Part shown: positions 59,480 through 64,000 of the stretch, one piece after another | Layout: every line of letters begins with the position of its first letter | Position numbering within the stretch: position 1 is the stretch's first letter | Origin: Terana coerulea | Taxonomy: Eukaryota; Basidiomycota; Agaricomycetes; Polyporales; Phanerochaetaceae | Direction: 5' to 3' | Length of the DNA: 64,000 nt | NCBI GenBank assembly: GCA_024811115.1 | Contig: JAKOGH010001110.1 | Location: forward strand, 62,001 to 126,000 | Notes under the pieces: generated by a model | What the model was told of the DNA's origin: nothing | The model's input: only the letters and a program-made list of their open reading frames with translations | Databases searched by the model: none | Position numbers and translations under genes: made by a program

Positions 59480-61703
59480 ATGTCTTTGCTTACCGCCCTA
59501 GCGCTCCTCTTAGCATGCGCAGCTATGGTCTTCTGGAAAACGGCGCGGAGGAAAAGCAGCTTGCCATATCCTCCTGGGTCCGCCTGCGGATCCTATCCTA
59601 GGACACCTCCGGCTCATGCCTCGGACGCAGGAACCCCACAAGGTTTTTGACCAGTGGGCCAAGGAGTACGGTGCGTTTTCCGCGTGAGGGACTGCAATGC
59701 AAGTGAGGCTCATACACATCTTTCAGGCGACGTCATGTACTTGAATGTCATGGGGAAGCCCTATATTATCCTCAGCAGCGACCAAGCTGCTACGGACCTG
59801 TTGGAGAAACGCGGTGCAAACTACAGCGATCGCCCATCATTCCCTATCTTTGAAAGGTTGGACATCCTCAGTGATTTATGTTACATTAGTTAACGCGCGT
59901 GTCAGGCTTGGGTACAAAGACGTCCTGGTCTTCATGCCGTACGGCCCATACTTCACAAGGCTGCGCAAGATGCTGCAAGCACCGTTCCTGCGGAACGAAG
60001 TCGGCCATTACAAACCTGTCCAAGAGCAAGAGACGAGCGCGCTTCTCATGAATCTATTGAACGATCCTCACAACAAGGATCGGCATGCTCATGTGTGAGT
60101 GTACGAGCGGAATGACTAGCGTGAATCAACTCAGTCGTTTTGGTCAGTTTCTCAACGTCGCTGGCTACGGTGGTGACGTACGGCCATCGCATAACGGCAA
60201 GAGACGATGAACATTTCCGCATCGCAGAAAGATTTGTGTCCATACTGCGCGAAGGGAATCATCCCTCTCTCCTCGATTTCTTCCCTTCGTGTGAGTAAAA
60301 CTGTACGCAATTTCAGCCCACTAATATCTATTGACGTTATGTTTAGTAGACAAGCTCCCTTCATGGCTCCCAGGAGCCTGGTTTGTCAAGTTCATTAAAG
60401 GTGATTGGCTTTGACAGTGGAGCGTCTCCACGGGGAACTACGTCTGACTATCTTGACAGACACAAGACCCGTTCTTCACGAGATGATCGACTACCCGGTA
60501 CGCGAAGTTGAACAGAAACTGGTTTGTCGCCGTTTGGGCTTCCTTGCACACGGCAGTGAACCTCAATTGATTCAATACTGTCAGGCCACAGGGACCGCCC
60601 AGCCCTCTTTTGTCTCCAGCCATTTGAATGACCTTTCTCGCAATAATGAACTGAATGCGGAGACGCGGTACGACTTGAAGAACACTGCCCACATGATCCT
60701 TGGCGGTGAGTATCACAACTCTTTAAGGCCGTGCCATAGATCTTAACGACTGCTCCAGGAGCTGCCGAGACGGTTCGTCGCACCAAATATTCTTCCGAAC
60801 TGCCTCATGTGCTGAGATCTCCTGGCAGAACTGGCACACGGTCACTTTCTTCATTGGATGGATGACGTTGTTTCCAGACGCTCGGCGGAGAGCTCAGGAA
60901 GAAATCGACCGAGTGGTGGGCAACGACCGACTTCCTGACTTCACAGACGCCGATTCTCTGCCGTATGTCCAGTGTCTTGTGCAAGAGACGATGAGGTCAG
61001 TGCGCATGCCGAACGCTATGCGTGACAACAAAGGCTAACACACGCGTGATAGGTTCTATCCGGTCGTGCCACTTGCCATCCCACATAAGGCGGTGGCGGA
61101 CGATGAGTACCGCGGCATGCTCATACCGAAGGGCTCAACCGTCATTGCGAACGGCTGGTAGGTGCTTCTCAATATGTATGCAGCCGTCGACGAGACTCAT
61201 CGTTGGTCTCCAATTGAAGGAGCATCGCTCACGACAAGAACCTCTACCACGACCCATACGCCTTCAAGCCAGAACGATTTCTCCCCAAGCCTGAAGGCGC
61301 GGGCGAAGTGCTGTCACCGAGTGCTGTCTTTGGCTGGGGAAGACGGTACGCAGCCCGACTATCGAGGTCATGCATTATCTCATGGCACTGCGACAGCATT
61401 TGTCCGGGTCGGTTCTTCGCGCACAACACGGTGTGGCTCGCCATCGCCAGAATCCTGTCTGTGTTCGACATTAGCAAAGCAAAGGATGCGGATGGAAACA
61501 TTGTCGAGCCGGAGATCACGGCCGTGCTTGGGCTGACTGCGTGCGTATCCTCCAACTGCTTCGGGAAGCGACAGCTGAAATGCGGTCTCTGCAGTCATCC
61601 GGTGCCATTCCCGTGCGATATACAACCACGGTCGCCGAAGGCAGCCGCGCTGATCAAGCAAGTGTATGACCTCGACCAAGCACACAGTGTCTCATACGCG
61701 TAA
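59480..61703 (+). CDS. Cytochrome P450-10
   Basis: Starts MSLLTALALLLACAAMVFWK. After the anchor, one extra G in 59576-59578 breaks the proline hinge; the other frame continues as PPADPILGHLRLMPRTQEPH. Marks: LEKRGANYSDRPSFPIFE, PYGPYFTRLRKMLQAPF, VVTYGHRITARDDEHF, LPSWLPGAWFVKFI, AAETNWHTVTFF, QETMRFYPVVPLAIPH, FKPERFLPKPEGAGE, heme loop FGWGRRICPGRFFAH, last exon SHPVPFPCDIQPRS. The residue after E-T is Asn, and His replaces the Asp of the usual FAD/LAD after the heme loop. It is the last P450 of the array and converges on the next gene. Confidence 0.87.
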
Positions 61704-61969
61704 CGATGACCACGCACACATACCGTTGTGATGTGCCCGCACGCAACGTATTCCCGCTGACCTGCAAGAGTTTATAGATGCATTAATTGTCATGAGGTAA
61801 TGGGGTTTACAGAGCAGAGGGCAGAGGGGTCAAGCCACGATGATTACAGCGGACGGCTAAGTTGAATACAGGAATCACAACAACCTATAAATGCGGAGTG
61901 TGCAGTGAGCGAAAGTCTTGAAACGACAGTTGTCGCCAATGTGCGAAAATATCTAGTGAGAACGGCGCC

Positions 61970-62983
61970 TCATGGCAGGCCGTTCAAGGCGGCCTTGGGC
62001 GAAGAAGAGGCGGATGTGCCAGTGAGGGACGTGGTGACTGAGGTCTGACGCCGGAGGGATCGACGAGTGCGAGAACTGGTGGAACTCTGGCTCTGGGTCT
62101 TGGAGCGTGAAGAGGACGTCTCTTCGTTGTCGGGCGGAGGGGGTTCGGCCTTGACGACAGCCGCTGGACGAATGCCTGGCAGCCGGATCTTCAGACCCGA
62201 CGATGGTGTGGTGGCGGGGGCGAGGGCAGCCTTCGGTGTGACTGGCTTCGCGATGGGCACGGTCCTCTCCGGTTTGGCGGGCTCGGCCGGTGGAGGCAAG
62301 GGCTTGTAGCGCAACGAAGGGTGTATAGATGAAGGGCAGGAACACTAAGTGCAAGGTTGTTACTGTGAAATACGCCATTGAGCTGCCTCGCTAGCGGTGC
62401 GGTATCTTCGGATGCAGGCTTGGTTTCAACGGGTGTCTGCGAAGGTTGTTTCGCGACGGGTGGCGACATGGGTGCAAGTATCGTGGGAGACTCTAGTCTG
62501 CGAGGAGGATGCCGATTGCGCTTCGGCCGCGAGGAAGCTGTGCTGAGCGAAGGAGCCCCAGCGATGATGTCTTCCTCTTCAAGAGCTTGTTCGGCGACAA
62601 CGGAAGCGGACTTTAAAGACTTGCTGGCCTTTCGAGAGAATTTACCATTCAAGTCGCGCTTGTGTCTACGAGCAAGATCATCTGCGGGAGGTACGTAATC
62701 TTGGGAGTCTTCTTGGTAATCCTCGGCCTCATCCATGAAATCATCGGCTTGATTATAGGGATGTACACGCTTCCCAGCGTTGGGTCGTCCTGTACGACGA
62801 GGTTCGGGCTAAGGGAATAATGAGCGGATTCTGGTCGGTAGCTCTTCTCTCCCTACGCACCTGTATCGCACCGTTGGCCCGTCCCTTAGCCGAGACCTGT
62901 AAGTTGGAAGGTTTTGCAGCATCCCTAGACCTTTTCGACGGGCCAGAACGCGCCGTGGGTAGGTTTGATACAGCCCAAGACAT
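61970..62983 (-). CDS. Low-complexity protein with AT-hook-like motif
   Basis: Minus-strand gene of at least three exons, not assigned to a family. The chosen start (MSWAVSNLPTARSGPSKRS) is tentative. The middle exon has RRTGRPNAGKRV, resembling an AT-hook, then an acidic stretch (MDEAEDYQEDSQDYVPPADD) and basic and Ser/Pro-rich sequence. The last exon is Pro, Ala and Ser rich (KPLPPPAEPAKPERTVPIAK) and ends KAALNGLP with TGA at 61970-61972. Introns were placed by GT-AG sites that keep the frame open. Composition suggests a disordered nuclear protein, perhaps chromatin-linked; that is inference. It follows the PHD gene on the same strand after about 100 bp and could in principle be part of it. 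Confidence 0.5.
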
Positions 62984-63082
62984 CCCTTTCTCCGACGTTT
63001 CGGTCTTAACAGATGTCGACTGTAAGCCACACAATGCCTATGAAAGAGACTTAGCTCCCATTTCGATGGCTCAAGAGATAGC

Positions 63083-64000
63083 TATCTCACCAGCGCAGCC
63101 TTCAGCTCGTCCAGGTCGAACCGGCCATCGCTGGGAGCTGGTGTCATCATAGGAGTAAGGTCGTCGATGTCGTCCTCGTCCATTGGATCAATCGAACTAA
63201 TGGACGTGAGAGGCGATGATGAAATGGCGCCATTCAGATGAACGCTATGAGACCGCACTGTTTTAGCTGTGCCAATAATTGTGAAGCGAGATACAAACGT
63301 ACTCTTCTCTATGCGATTTCCCCTTTCCAGCTTTATTCCAGAAGTCCATGGTGATGACTCTCTCTGGTATCCTGAACCGTCGCCCGTTTATCAGTACCTC
63401 GTCAACAGCCATCCTTGGAGGTGGTGCCGGAGGAAGCTCAGGTTGAATGACTTCAATGTTTCCGTTGTTGACCTGGCCAGGCTTCATGATTTCAATTGCG
63501 GGTGCATTACTCTTGGGTATTCGACGCTTCGGTTGCTGCGTCCACATGTTCAGACATTATCGCTCCTACAAGTGTCATGCGACGGCTTACCAGAATTTGA
63601 TCGGCGTGATTGGGGCACATCCATCTCTTGTTCCAAGGAGGCATGTAAGCTAGCGGGGGTCAAGGCAGTCAAGGTGCCAATGTAAATGGCAATAATCGCA
63701 TGAGAGAATGCTCCTCCCGCCCGCAGCGTCCTGAGTGGTCCTCAGCGCACTTGCCGCTCTCCGTGCCCGTTTGGCCGCTGGGCCAACGGCTACCACATCA
63801 GGTGGTAAAGCCGAAGTTCCGCATTGATAGCATAGAACCGGGTCGCCGTTTCGATCCTTCAGCCGATAAGGTTCGCGTTCCTCCAATTGCCCATGTCGAC
63901 TGCAATAAATAGTCACTAAGTGTTCTACGACACCGAGAATGTGGCGAGTACCCACTTCAGACGAGGCACTTTGACTTCAGAACTGTCAACATAAGTCCCT
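63083..64000 (-). CDS. PHD-finger protein, Rco1-like (partial)
   Basis: The 5' end lies beyond the window. Visible parts: CYQCGTSALPPDV, CDYCHLHWHLDCLDP (PHD zinc ligands, in the order expected for the finger), an intron, KRRIPKSNAPAIEIMKPGQ, NGRRFRIPERVITMDFWNK, and a C-terminus ending DLDELKAALVR with TAG at 63083-63085. Rco1 is the PHD subunit of the Rpd3S histone deacetylase, which keeps transcribed chromatin deacetylated. The similarity of the region after the PHD finger (CPNH...PKRRIP) supports this, but other fungal PHD proteins cannot be excluded. One frame break: one base missing at the GGGGG of 63655-63659, just after CLDP. Confidence 0.6.

Noticed and set aside
61970..64000. One continuous gene joining the low-complexity protein to the PHD protein
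   Set aside because: The PHD gene ends in a clean stop after an acidic tail (LKAALVR) and I found no splice path that skips it; kept as two genes with low confidence in the boundary.

Overview
The window looks like nuclear DNA of an agaricomycete basidiomycete, possibly a polypore; this is inferred, not proven. The reasons are genes split by many short GT-AG introns of about 50-60 bp, close gene packing on both strands, a basidiomycete-style expansion of cytochrome P450 genes, and housekeeping proteins of fungal type (NOT1, Hook, Lem3/Cdc50, phosphoribomutase, MCM-binding protein, an Rco1-like PHD protein). I saw no tRNA, rRNA, CRISPR or intact transposon.

Layout: (1) 0.3-7.6 kb, NOT1 scaffold of the CCR4-NOT complex (+). 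(2) 7.9-11.4 kb, a membrane-anchored or secreted prolyl-oligopeptidase-like alpha/beta hydrolase (-). (3) 12.1-19.7 kb, four + strand genes: aldehyde dehydrogenase, GH105/88-type unsaturated glycuronyl hydrolase, MFS sugar transporter, and a Cdc50/Lem3 flippase subunit. (4) 20.3-29.4 kb, three tandem P450s (called P450-1 to -3), with an aldehyde dehydrogenase relic between the second and third and a stray P450 last exon after the third. (5) 29.7-38.6 kb, a housekeeping island: Hook (-), RNA 3'-phosphate cyclase (+), phosphoribomutase/phosphoglucomutase (+). (6) 38.8-44.3 kb, P450-4 and P450-5 (-) and a P450 relic. (7) 44.9-47.0 kb, MCM-binding protein (-). (8) 47.8-61.7 kb, five tandem P450s (P450-6 to -10, +). 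(9) 62-64 kb, a low-complexity protein gene and a PHD-finger Rco1-like gene cut by the window edge (both -).

The main feature is an array of ten near full-length P450s plus at least two relics. They fall into two subgroups: 1-5 (hinge followed by ...W(A)KxYG, DKR/EKRSAIYSSRP, LADASVW) and 6-10 (YSDRP or YSARP, FGWGRR, ADxxVW). All share one gene architecture, including an intron inside the heme-binding loop and a small last exon beginning S/R-H-x-E/x-P/x-F. The array grew by duplication in place. P450-8 and P450-9 share about 490 bp of 3' flank, while P450-9 shares about 570 bp of promoter and first exon with P450-7, so P450-9 appears to be a recombinant. No PKS, NRPS, terpene synthase or prenyltransferase lies in the window, so this is an oxidative-metabolism array and not a recognisable complete biosynthetic cluster.

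Caution: at least 24 single-base reading-frame breaks occur, most in short mononucleotide runs, and they also hit essential genes (NOT1 twice). They look like consensus indel errors, so a single frameshift here should not be taken as proof of a pseudogene.
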